DNA from: JAGOEF01 sp029564465
GTDB taxonomy: Bacteria > Bacteroidota > Bacteroidia > Bacteroidales > ML635J-15
Direction of reading: 5' to 3'
DNA: 13,547 bases
NCBI GenBank assembly: GCA_029564465.1
Contig: JAKQPY010000238.1
Location: forward strand, 1 to 13,547
Shown one piece after another: positions 5,566 through 13,251 of the stretch. A program made the translations under genes and the position numbers. Within the stretch, counting starts at the first letter, position 1; every line of letters starts with the position of its first letter. The notes beneath the pieces were generated by a model. It was given only the letters and a program-made list of their open reading frames with translations, had not been told where the DNA came from and did no database searches.

Positions 5566-8013
5566 ATGAAAAAATTTATTATTGCATGCGGTTTGTTGAT
5601 TTTTGTTTTTACAAACCTGCACTTGTCGGCACAGGAGGGAAACCGGGGCGGGCGCGACATGCCTGCCGATGGAACAATATCGGGTCAGGTGGTTGATGCA
5701 AAAACAAAACAGCCGGTTGAGTACGCAAACATCAGCATTTACTCGGTGCGTGATTCGAGTCTGGTTACCGGTGGTATTACCAATAAAAAAGGCTTTTTTA
5801 CGATTACGGGTGTGCGATACGGACGTTATTACGGGATTGCTGAGTTTATTGGCTATACCAAATTTAAGATTGGCAATTTTGTGGTGAAACCCGATAGCAA
5901 AGATGTAAATCTGGGTGAAATAAAACTTGATATCACTGTCGAAATGCTCGATGAGGCTGTGGTGGAAGCCGAAAATGCACGCGTTGAATATAAACTCGAC
6001 CGCAAGGTGATTACACCCGACAAAGACCTGAATGCAGCGGGTGGAACAGCGGTTGATGTCCTTGAAAATACTCCATCGGTACAAACCGATATTGATGGTA
6101 ACGTAAGTATCAGAGGAAGCAGTAATTTTTTAGTAATGATTGATGGCCGTCCCAGTCCCATTCAGGGAAGCGAAGCTTTACAGCAGATACCGGCCGGAAC
6201 CATACAAAGCATCGAGATAATAACCAACCCTTCGGCTAAGTATGACCCTGACGGTGTGGGCGGTATTATTAATGTTATCCTGAAAAAAGACAAACGGCAG
6301 GGAATAAATGGGTTGTTTTCCGCTTCATACGGGTCGTTCAATACCCTGGGAGGCGACTTTCTGGTGAATATGCGGACTACCAATTTTAATTTTTTTGTAG
6401 GAGGGAATTATAATGACCGACAGAATAAGGGTAGCAGTTACGGTTTGCAAAAAACCTATGTGACCGACACGCTTACAGTCGAAACTGTATCGTCGCGCAA
6501 CAGGGGACGTACTGATGGAAAGTTGCGGGCCGGATTCGATTATTTTATTAACCCCAATAATGTACTTACCTTTTCGGGATATGTCGGGCTGGATGGCATG
6601 AACAGCGGATCGACCGACTCAATTGAGTCGTATTGGATACGAGAAGGAATTACCGACGACTACCTGAAATATTATAATGTCAATGACTCAAAACACGAAG
6701 GCTTGTATTATTCGACCGACCTGAATTATCAGCATAAATTTAAAAAGCAGGGACACGAGATTACTGCATACGCCTATTATGATTTTGATAACGATGATGA
6801 AAACAACCATTACACCCAGTATATTGTTGCCGGAAGTCCCGATGAATATCGTACGCTCGAAATTTCGGAAACACAAAACCTGAGGGGACAGGTCGATTAT
6901 ATCCTGCCTTTGTTCAGTGCCGGTAAACTCGAAGCGGGATATCAGGTGAAGCAACGATGGAGCAGCAACGATTATCACTATCAGTTGTTTGACGACAGCC
7001 AATGGACTGACAGCCTGCAAAACGATTATGTTTTTAATCAGAACATACAATCGGGTTATGTTACTTTTTCGAATGAAACCGGTAAGTTCGGGTATATGTT
7101 GGGTGTACGAAGCGAATATACATCGCGCTTTTTCGATCAGGATGAAGTGCTGGTGCCGGTGAATACCCATTTTACCGATTTTAATATTTTCCCGACCTTG
7201 CATTTGTCGTATAAACTGCCGTGGGATATGCAGGCGATGAGCAGTTACAGCCGCAGGGTAAACCGGCCGATGAACTATTTCCTCGACCCGTATCCCGAAG
7301 TTACCGATGCCTATAATATCCGCCAGGGAAACCCAATGCTTGAACCCGAATATACCGATGCCATAGAACTAAACCTTCAGAAAAGGTTTAAGAGCAATTT
7401 TGTATCGCTTGAAGCATTTTGCCGGCGTACTACCAATAAATTCGAAAGGGTAAAAGTGGTCAGTACCGATAACCCCGAAATTATGATCAGTACTTTCGAA
7501 AATATCGGGAAAGATTTGTCGGCAGGTCTCGAACTCACTACCAATGTTAACCTTACTCAATGGTGGAATATGAACCTGAGCGGTGATGGATATTATTACG
7601 AGATTATTGCAGAATCGGGAACCAATTCGGCCAGTAACAATACCTTTACCTGGGGCGCGCGCATGAACAATACATTTAAAATTAAGAAAACAGGAACCAG
7701 TTTTCAGCTGAGTGGTTTTATAAGGGGTAACAGCATAACCTCGCAAGGTACCAGTAAAGGCATGGGCATGGTTAGCGTGGGTTTCCGTCAGGATTTTATG
7801 AAGAATAAACTATCGCTTACATTTAACCTGCGCGATATTTTTGGAACCATGGGTCACGAAGAACTGCAGGAAACGGCACAGTTCTATTCGTTTAACTCGA
7901 TGAAGCGCAAGTCGCCCACCTTTAATATTACAGTAACCTACCGGCTGAACGATTATAACCGCCGAAAAGATAAAAGCGGCGACCGCGAAGGCGAAGGCGG
8001 CGATGAAATGTAA
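5566..8013 (+). CDS. TonB-dependent-receptor-like outer membrane beta-barrel protein
   Basis: This is an 815-residue outer membrane protein. It begins with a signal peptide (MKKF, a hydrophobic core, then LSAQ at 20-23). A carboxypeptidase-regulatory-like sandwich spans about 36-120, starting at GTISGQVVD. The receptor plug is at about 150-242, with DVLENTPSV at 164-172, SIRGSSN at 181-187, MIDGRP at 191-196 and GGIINVIL at 232-239. A long barrel with alternating aromatic strands fills the rest, as in the Bacteroidota OMP beta-barrel family. I chose the ATG at 5566 over an in-frame TTG at 5530. The TTG falls in the loop of a hairpin terminator and would add 12 residues before an otherwise ideal signal peptide. 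The C-terminus is a charged tail (about 798-815) rather than the usual final aromatic. No SusD-like partner or TonB/ExbBD gene is nearby. Ligand unknown. Confidence 0.9.
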   Translation: MKKFIIACGLLIFVFTNLHLSAQEGNRGGRDMPADGTISGQVVDAKTKQPVEYANISIYSVRDSSLVTGGITNKKGFFTITGVRYGRYYGIAEFIGYTKFKIGNFVVKPDSKDVNLGEIKLDITVEMLDEAVVEAENARVEYKLDRKVITPDKDLNAAGGTAVDVLENTPSVQTDIDGNVSIRGSSNFLVMIDGRPSPIQGSEALQQIPAGTIQSIEIITNPSAKYDPDGVGGIINVILKKDKRQGINGLFSASYGSFNTLGGDFLVNMRTTNFNFFVGGNYNDRQNKGSSYGLQKTYVTDTLTVETVSSRNRGRTDGKLRAGFDYFINPNNVLTFSGYVGLDGMNSGSTDSIESYWIREGITDDYLKYYNVNDSKHEGLYYSTDLNYQHKFKKQGHEITAYAYYDFDNDDENNHYTQYIVAGSPDEYRTLEISETQNLRGQVDYILPLFSAGKLEAGYQVKQRWSSNDYHYQLFDDSQWTDSLQNDYVFNQNIQSGYVTFSNETGKFGYMLGVRSEYTSRFFDQDEVLVPVNTHFTDFNIFPTLHLSYKLPWDMQAMSSYSRRVNRPMNYFLDPYPEVTDAYNIRQGNPMLEPEYTDAIELNLQKRFKSNFVSLEAFCRRTTNKFERVKVVSTDNPEIMISTFENIGKDLSAGLELTTNVNLTQWWNMNLSGDGYYYEIIAESGTNSASNNTFTWGARMNNTFKIKKTGTSFQLSGFIRGNSITSQGTSKGMGMVSVGFRQDFMKNKLSLTFNLRDIFGTMGHEELQETAQFYSFNSMKRKSPTFNITVTYRLNDYNRRKDKSGDREGEGGDEM

Positions 8014-8255
8014 ACACGCTGGGTTACACAGCAACTTGACTATAGATAGAAATGGACACCTCGGAAGCCTCAGGTTAGGAATTGACAGATTATTGCAAGG
8101 TGTATGGGTGTTGATAATTTGGCCAGTCCCTGATGATTTGCGGAATGCAATGACAGGAAAAATTTGAATTGAAAAAATATTTCAGCCTTTTGAATAATTT
8201 ACGTAGTAAAAATTTGTAACTTGGTGGCAATAATTTCTTTCCGAAATTCATTTTT
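8014..8255. other. 242-base intergenic region between receptor and secreted-protein genes
   Basis: I see no gene here. There are only very short frames, for example a nine-codon one from 8052. The second half is strongly A/T-rich and probably holds the promoter of the secreted-protein gene. Candidates are imperfect: TTTG at 8189-8192 followed by AAAATTTG at 8209-8216, or TAACTTGG at 8217-8224. Neither fully matches TTTG/TAnnTTTG at the usual spacing. No convincing terminator hairpin follows the receptor stop; the best stem, GCTG/CAGC just after it, has four pairs and no T tract. Confidence 0.4.
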
Positions 8256-10022
8256 ATGATTAAGATACACCTTTTGATGTTGACTATGTTCATCGGGTTG
8301 TCGTTACATTCCCAAAATCAACATGAACCTGATCCTGGTAAATCCGTAAATACAGATTCTACCACTGAGTCTGATGCCCAAAAATATCCTGCATTTTTGG
8401 AAGAATACGATGTTGACGCAGAATTGTCCGATGCCAGAATCAACTTTTTTTCGGTAAATACGGTATATGGCTCAACCGGTTTTTTCGGCAGTATACCCTG
8501 CTATATGCTGTGTGATCAAATGTTACCTGTGTCATTCTCAGGAATTATCAAAAATCAGGGTTCCGACGAAATTAATACGGGTCTTTCGGTTCGTGTAATC
8601 AGGGATTTCACCGACGAAATATACGAAGGTACCAGCAGCAGCATAACACTTGAATCAGGAATGTCTGATACCTTACATACAGGCGATCCATATTTCGGAT
8701 TTAACCCGGAAAACCCTGTCAGCTACAGTGTTTTTACTTTCGAAATATCAGCAAGTACTGTGGGTGGCACCGATGGTAACCCCGAGAATGATAAACGGGT
8801 GTATCAAACTGCGCTGGATCAATCGGTGTACGCCCGCGACAACCAGCACATTACGGGGCAATGGAGTACGTGTTCTTACGAAGGTCAATCAAATAATGGA
8901 GACCAGATTGGTGTGATTTATCCGTTTTTCAAAAGCAGTAAAATTCAAAGTGCCGAAATATTTATTGGTGCTGAAACAGACCCGGGAACAGACTTTATAG
9001 CACATTTGTACACCCGTTCAGGGCTTGAAAATGAATTTGTGCTATTGACAAGCAGTGCGTTAATCAATATTGGCGATGCTTCAGAAACAGCGACAATGCT
9101 TACCGTATATTTTCAGGATGAAGCGCTGATTCCGGTACTGCCGGGTGATATTACCGAAGTAATGGTTTCGGTTGAATATTTTCTGAATAATCCCGGAAAC
9201 GGGTTCTTTATTGGTGTAGACAGTACGGCTCCGACATCGGGCAACGAAACCATGATGTTTTTTTCTTCTGGCAATGTTTGGACTACGTTGAATGAAAATT
9301 TTGTGCCTTTTATGAGGTTGGTTACCGAATCCTACAACTGCGATATTCCGTTTGACTTAGGTGACGATATAAGTTATTGTGGAAGTAGTGTTACCCTGGA
9401 TGCAGGAGACGGGTTTTATGCCTACGAATGGAACGGTGTGTCGGGTGGTCGCTATTTAGAGGTTACTGCCGATGCATCGTATGAGGTGCTTGTTACCGAT
9501 TTTTATGGATGCACTGCCAGCGACTTGATTGAGGTAAGTCTGTACGAAATTCCTGTTCCCGAAATGAGTATGACTCAGGTCAGTGGCAACGGTGTTGCCG
9601 ATGGAACAGCCAGCGTAAGCGTGACATCGGGAACGGCTGATTTCGGATACTCATGGAGCAATATGGAAACGGGTACTACCATAGTGAATCTGCCTGCCGG
9701 AGAATACTGCGTTACAGTGACTGATGCCAACGGTTGTACAGCATCCGGCTGTATTGTTGTTTCAGTTACCAATGTGAACCCGCTTGTTGCCGTGTACTCC
9801 CTGCGTGCTTTTCCAATACCTGCAGGTGACCTGATCGCTGTTAATCATGGATCTGATTGCTCGGACATTCGCCTTGTAGATGCCCGTGGCCGAATATATT
9901 TCGAATCGAAAACGATAGACAATTCAACCCTGATTGATGTCTCGGATTTGAGTCCCGGATTGTATTTAATTCAATGCACGACCTTACGAGGAACGATTTC
10001 GTTGCAGGTGATAATTGAATAA
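8256..10022 (+). CDS. secreted protein with SprB-like repeat and T9SS type A sorting domain
   Basis: This is a 588-residue exported protein. A signal peptide covers about 1-20 (MIKIHLLMLTMF...SLHSQ). Residues about 88-185 look like a CARDB-type beta-sandwich (GIIKNQGSDEINTGL, then NPENDKRVYQ). The middle (about 200-355) is beta-rich and unrecognised. Next come two Ig-like repeats. The first, at about 366-428, contains LGDDISYCGSSVTLDAG and YGCTASDLIEVS. The second, at about 440-505, is a SprB-type repeat with GVADGTASVSV, LPAGEYCVTVTD and NGCTAS. The end (about 512-588) is a T9SS type A sorting domain with AFPIPAGD, VRLVD-like strand IRLVDARG, and SPGLYLIQCTT. These C-terminal domains direct export by the type IX system and are usually cleaved by the PorU sortase. 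No catalytic domain is visible. A surface or matrix adhesin role is inferred. Confidence 0.88.
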   Translation: MIKIHLLMLTMFIGLSLHSQNQHEPDPGKSVNTDSTTESDAQKYPAFLEEYDVDAELSDARINFFSVNTVYGSTGFFGSIPCYMLCDQMLPVSFSGIIKNQGSDEINTGLSVRVIRDFTDEIYEGTSSSITLESGMSDTLHTGDPYFGFNPENPVSYSVFTFEISASTVGGTDGNPENDKRVYQTALDQSVYARDNQHITGQWSTCSYEGQSNNGDQIGVIYPFFKSSKIQSAEIFIGAETDPGTDFIAHLYTRSGLENEFVLLTSSALINIGDASETATMLTVYFQDEALIPVLPGDITEVMVSVEYFLNNPGNGFFIGVDSTAPTSGNETMMFFSSGNVWTTLNENFVPFMRLVTESYNCDIPFDLGDDISYCGSSVTLDAGDGFYAYEWNGVSGGRYLEVTADASYEVLVTDFYGCTASDLIEVSLYEIPVPEMSMTQVSGNGVADGTASVSVTSGTADFGYSWSNMETGTTIVNLPAGEYCVTVTDANGCTASGCIVVSVTNVNPLVAVYSLRAFPIPAGDLIAVNHGSDCSDIRLVDARGRIYFESKTIDNSTLIDVSDLSPGLYLIQCTTLRGTISLQVIIE

Positions 10023-10152
10023 AATCGATATGCCATAAGAGTATCCGGCTTGGATTGCAGTTTCCGCTCAACGGTTTACCTTTCCTGTAAAATTGTAAAT
10101 ATCTTTTTGAAAAATTGATTTTTAGTCAGTGGATTGGTTTTGTAATAAGACT

Positions 10153-10160
10153 TATATTTA
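10153..10160 (+). promoter_or_regulatory. candidate -7 element for thyA-folA
   Basis: TATATTTA matches seven of eight positions of TAnnTTTG and ends 18 bases before the thyA ATG, which fits a short leader. The nearest upstream TTG-containing boxes (ATTG at 10133-10136, TTTG at 10139-10142) are at spacings of 16 and 10 bases, so the -33 assignment is uncertain. The rest of the 156-base gap from 10023 is A/T-rich and contains no gene. Confidence 0.35.
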
Positions 10161-10178
10161 GGCTTTTAAATAAAACGC

Positions 10179-10973
10179 ATGAAGGCTTATCTCGATTTAC
10201 TCAGCCATGTGATGGATCAGGGCGTTGCAAAAACCGACAGAACAGGTACGGGCACCATCAGTGTGTTTGGCTATCAGATGCGCTTTAATCTGGGCGAAGG
10301 CTTTCCGTTGCTCACCACCAAGAAGCTGCATCTGAAGTCGATTATTTACGAATTACTCTGGTTTTTGCGAGGTGATACCAACATCAAGTACCTGAAAGAT
10401 CATGGTGTGAGTATCTGGGACGAGTGGGCCGCTGCCGATGGTGAACTGGGTCCGGTATACGGACACCAGTGGCGTTCGTGGCAGGCTGCCAACGGGCAGA
10501 CCATCGACCAGATATCGCAGGTTATTAACTCACTGAAGAACAACCCCGATTCTCGGCGCCATATTGTGAGTGCCTGGAATGTGGGTGAACTTGACCAGAT
10601 GGCGCTCCCGCCATGCCATGCCCTGTTTCAGTTTTATGTGGCCGACGGCAAGCTTTCGTGCCAGCTGTATCAGCGCAGTGCTGATATCTTTATCGGGGTG
10701 CCGTTTAATATTGCCTCCTATGCTATTCTGACCCACATGGTAGCACATGTTTGCGGTTACGAACCCGGCGACTTTGTGCATACCCTGGGCGATGCCCATA
10801 TTTATAGCAACCATCTTGAACAGGTAAAGCTGCAGCTCACGCGCGAACCCCGGCCTTTGCCAGGTCTGCTGATTAAAAACCGGCGCGAAGATATTTTCAG
10901 CTTTCAATTTGAGGATTTCGAAATTATTAACTACGACCCGCACCCTCACATTAAGGGTGCTATTGCCGTTTAA
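10179..10973 (+). CDS. thyA: thymidylate synthase
   Basis: This 264-residue cytoplasmic enzyme methylates dUMP to dTMP using 5,10-methylenetetrahydrofolate and releases dihydrofolate. The length equals the E. coli enzyme. The N-terminal phosphate-binding segment DRTGTGTISVFG is at 20-31. GPVYGHQWR is at 91-99. The arginine pair that binds dUMP phosphate from the partner subunit is SRR at 125-127. The nucleophile is Cys146 in LPPCHALFQF (143-152). QLYQRSADIFIGVPFNIASYA (162-182) and GDAHIYSNH (204-212) complete the active site, and the canonical Ala-Val ending is present. It is followed 15 bases later by folA, which recycles the dihydrofolate it makes, so the two form a functional pair and probably an operon. 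Confidence 0.99.
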   Translation: MKAYLDLLSHVMDQGVAKTDRTGTGTISVFGYQMRFNLGEGFPLLTTKKLHLKSIIYELLWFLRGDTNIKYLKDHGVSIWDEWAAADGELGPVYGHQWRSWQAANGQTIDQISQVINSLKNNPDSRRHIVSAWNVGELDQMALPPCHALFQFYVADGKLSCQLYQRSADIFIGVPFNIASYAILTHMVAHVCGYEPGDFVHTLGDAHIYSNHLEQVKLQLTREPRPLPGLLIKNRREDIFSFQFEDFEIINYDPHPHIKGAIAV

Positions 10974-10988
10974 CCAAGTCATTGAAGT

Positions 10989-11474
10989 ATGCCATTCTCG
11001 ATAATTGTAGCCATAGGCGAAAACAACGAAATAGGATTAAACAACGATTTGCTATGGCATTTGCCCGGCGATCTGAAACGCTTTAAAGCCATTACCACCG
11101 GCCATGCCGTTATCATGGGTAAACGTACCTACGAATCGTTGCCGAAGCGCCCCTTGCCAAACCGCCGAAATATTGTGCTTAGCGACGACTGTACCGATTG
11201 CTTCGAAGGAGCCGAAACTGCAGGCTCTATCGAAGCTGTGATTGCGCTGTGTGAACCTGAGGCCGAGAATTTTGTTATTGGAGGAGGAATGGTGTATAAG
11301 CAGTTTTTGCCGATGGCCGACAAATTGTATCTTACCAGGGTGCACCACAGCTACGAAGCTGATGTGTTTTTTCCGGAAATCGACCCGGATGAATGGGTGT
11401 TGGTGGATGAGGAAAGCCACCGCGACAATGAACCCGCTTTTACCTATCAGATATTAACCCGAAAAACGAAATAA
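10989..11474 (+). CDS. folA: dihydrofolate reductase
   Basis: This 161-residue enzyme reduces dihydrofolate to tetrahydrofolate with NADPH and is the target of trimethoprim-type inhibitors. The sequence opens SIIVAIGENNEIGLNNDLLWHLPGDLKRFK (residues 4-33; read here as blocks SIIVAIG, NEIG, LLWHLPGD, LKRFK). It carries the catalytic acid Asp28 and the substrate-side Trp23. The NADPH-binding segment VIMGKRTYES is at 41-50, and the glycine turn VIGGGMVY at 96-103. The protein ends in the usual DEW...YQILTRK strand region. Length is normal and no key residue is missing. It follows thyA by 15 bases and precedes the lipoprotein gene by one base, so the three are likely co-transcribed. Confidence 0.98.
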   Translation: MPFSIIVAIGENNEIGLNNDLLWHLPGDLKRFKAITTGHAVIMGKRTYESLPKRPLPNRRNIVLSDDCTDCFEGAETAGSIEAVIALCEPEAENFVIGGGMVYKQFLPMADKLYLTRVHHSYEADVFFPEIDPDEWVLVDEESHRDNEPAFTYQILTRKTK

Positions 11475-11475
11475 C

Positions 11476-12306
11476 ATGAGAACAATTGTAATTATCAGCC
11501 TATTGGCTGCTGCGTTTTTTACGGCATGTACCGTGGAACGCGAAAAACCGCCCACACCCGAAGAAACCGTGAGGGCTATGCAGGAATATATCATGGTGTC
11601 GAAAATTTTCTCTGATTCGTTCGATGAGGCGAGCGATGCCGGTAAAGAGTCGGACGAACAACTGGAAGGAAAGAAAGGCCCGAAGTCCGATTTTCCGATT
11701 ATCACCATTGAACCTTTCGATTTGGTTACGTGGCCTAAAACTATTACTGCCGACTATGGTACCACCAACTACCTGTGTCTCGACGGACGCTACCGCCGTG
11801 GTAAGATAGTGATTACCGCCAGCGATTTCTATCGTAACGAAGGGGCAGAATATGTGGTGAACTTCGAGAATTATTACCAGAACGACCATAAGGTGGAAGG
11901 TACGCAAAAAGTGACCAATTCGGGGCGTAATAACGATGGTTTTCTGGTATATGGTGTGGTAATCACCAACGGAAAAATCACTACCCCTGAATCAAAAGTC
12001 GTGTATTTCAACCAAAATTCGACACGCACCTGGACCGAAGGGGAATCTACGGTGATTCAGCCCTGCGACGATGTGTATCTGATAGCGGGCACGCAGGATG
12101 GTGTCAGCTCCGACAGCATTCACTATACGATAACTGTACCTGAGGATTTAAATGTGCTGGTGTGCTGCAAGTGGGTGCGCTCGGGAATTCTGAACATCAA
12201 TATTGAGGAATTGCCAACAATTAGCATTGATTATGGCGAAACCAATTGCGACAACCAGGCCACGATTAGCTTCGGAGGAAATACCTATCCGGTGAATATG
12301 GAGTAG
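11476..12306 (+). CDS. predicted lipoprotein of unknown function
   Basis: This 276-residue protein has a type II signal peptide. A hydrophobic segment at 3-15 leads to FTAC at 15-18, with Cys18 as the likely lipidated residue; FTA is an acceptable though not ideal lipobox. A helical acidic/charged stretch at about 28-70 follows (EETVRAMQEYIMVSKIF and then an EDGK-rich linker). A beta-rich domain then begins near ITIEPFDLVTWPKTITADYG (76-95), with DGRYRRGKI at 103-111, ENYYQND near 131-137 and RTWTEGEST at 184-192. It ends with a segment containing DYGETNCDNQATISF at 252-266. This arrangement recalls a Bacteroidota-restricted lipoprotein family of no known function, but I cannot name a domain. 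The start is one base after the folA stop, implying translation by the same ribosomes. Confidence 0.8.
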   Translation: MRTIVIISLLAAAFFTACTVEREKPPTPEETVRAMQEYIMVSKIFSDSFDEASDAGKESDEQLEGKKGPKSDFPIITIEPFDLVTWPKTITADYGTTNYLCLDGRYRRGKIVITASDFYRNEGAEYVVNFENYYQNDHKVEGTQKVTNSGRNNDGFLVYGVVITNGKITTPESKVVYFNQNSTRTWTEGESTVIQPCDDVYLIAGTQDGVSSDSIHYTITVPEDLNVLVCCKWVRSGILNINIEELPTISIDYGETNCDNQATISFGGNTYPVNME

Positions 12307-12363
12307 CAACCGTTTGTTTTAGTTGTTGTTTTTGTACCTGTCCTTTAATTGCGTTAAAATACA

Positions 12364-13053
12364 ATGGCGAAGTTTTGGCTTTTAATTCTAGTGATGCCGC
12401 TAATTTTTACCGGTACACTGAGTGCACAGAAGAAGTTTTGTTTTATTGTGTTTGATGGCGAAAGCGGACTGGTTATTAACGATGCCACGGTGCAGGTAAC
12501 GGGTAAACGCAACAAACTGCTAATGCCTGAGCAGGGTGTATTTTCCACACGACGTATTTCTGCGCGTGACGAAATTCATGTCACGAGAAATGACTTCATT
12601 ACTAAGAGCCTCAAGCGCATTGATTTGGCGAAAAGGGGTGATACGCTGCGGGTATATCTGATACCTAACGAGATGGAAATGCTGAAACGCTTCGATTCGG
12701 TTCGGAATGTCATACTGGCCTCACCGCTGAGCGATACACTATATACTGAGAGCATGCAATCGCTTGATGCGCTGGTGCTTTCGCAGATTGATTTCTGTCC
12801 GGCGTTGGTGTATCATGGCTGTGAGAGCCTGTGCAGCTGGGGACGCAGCTTTTCAATGTTTTTTATTTTTTCGATCGAAAACGACGGAAGCCTCAGGGCA
12901 AAGAAGTTTATCCCGCCGCAAGCCCGTAATTATGTGGTCGAAAAGTATTTCGAGAACCTGATACTCAGTTTTCCGGTTGTTGTTTTAAGCGAAAAGCCTT
13001 CCCGGTCCAATTCAAAGTCGGTGTCGGTACCGGTAACAGTGCGGTTTAGGTAA
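12364..13053 (+). CDS. small exported protein: regulatory-like sandwich plus possible TonB C-terminal-like domain
   Basis: This is a 229-residue predicted exported protein. A signal peptide (1-21) ends LSAQ. Residues about 24-98 read like a carboxypeptidase-regulatory or CNA-B-type beta-sandwich: FIVFDGESGLVINDATVQV, later ISARDEIHVTRNDF and DTLRVYLIP. After a linker, residues about 150-229 contain FFIFSIENDGSLRAKKF at 166-182, a helix around VVEKYFENLI at 191-200, and a final strand KSVSVPVTVRF at 218-228. That order matches the beta-helix-beta layout and the 'dG...v' and 'v.vPv.F' landmarks of TonB C-terminal domains. There is no TonB transmembrane anchor or proline-rich spacer, and cysteines at 145, 153 and 157 are unusual. 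The family is not recognised with certainty. It starts 57 bases after the lipoprotein gene and may share its transcript. Confidence 0.72.
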   Translation: MAKFWLLILVMPLIFTGTLSAQKKFCFIVFDGESGLVINDATVQVTGKRNKLLMPEQGVFSTRRISARDEIHVTRNDFITKSLKRIDLAKRGDTLRVYLIPNEMEMLKRFDSVRNVILASPLSDTLYTESMQSLDALVLSQIDFCPALVYHGCESLCSWGRSFSMFFIFSIENDGSLRAKKFIPPQARNYVVEKYFENLILSFPVVVLSEKPSRSNSKSVSVPVTVRFR

Positions 13054-13251
13054 GGCAGGGTTTCCTGATACACAAAACCTTCAACGATTTGGTGGCATTT
13101 GAGTCAGGTGTTCAAATTGTTCAACATTTAAAACCGTGTCATCTTCGCATGGTATGAATGTGGAATGTTGCTTTGTACGAAAATTCACAGTCACTTTTCT
13201 GATAAAAACAGTGTTAACAATCATGAATCCGATTTTTGATGTTATAATTGT
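13054..13251. other. 198-base intergenic region before the right-edge membrane gene
   Basis: I see no gene here. The region is A/T-rich and holds a perfect eight-base palindrome, TGTTAACA, at 13212-13219. A promoter-like TATAATTG lies at 13243-13250, too close to the start codon at 13252 for an ordinary leader, and TTGCTTTG at 13168-13175 matches seven of eight -7 positions. A five-pair stem GGTTT/AAACC (13059-13063 with 13075-13079) lacks a T tract. None of these is strong enough to call alone. Confidence 0.35.

Noticed and set aside
5551..6084. Minus-strand open frame (177 codons) opposite the start of the receptor gene
   Set aside because: It lies opposite the signal peptide and plug coding sequence. 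The predicted peptide is Cys/His/Phe-rich with no family character, typical of a shadow frame.
6688..7203. Minus-strand open frame (171 codons) opposite the receptor barrel
   Set aside because: The hydrophobic appearance comes from reading the alternating barrel codons backwards; there is no independent support.
8023..8037. GCTG/CAGC hairpin after the receptor stop as a terminator
   Set aside because: Only four base pairs with a seven-base loop and no T tract.
10530..10982. Minus-strand open frame (150 codons) opposite thyA
   Set aside because: It is fully antisense to a complete, canonical thymidylate synthase.
12306..12335. T-rich stretch with a CAAC/GTTG stem after the lipoprotein gene as a terminator
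   Set aside because: A four-pair stem with an eleven-base loop is too weak, and the T run is interrupted by G. The next gene may be co-transcribed.
13092..13127. Short direct repeat GTTCAA-ATT-GTTCAA as a possible repeat array
   Set aside because: Only two copies of six bases in an A/T-rich spacer, with no further copies nearby; not a CRISPR or an operator array on this evidence.
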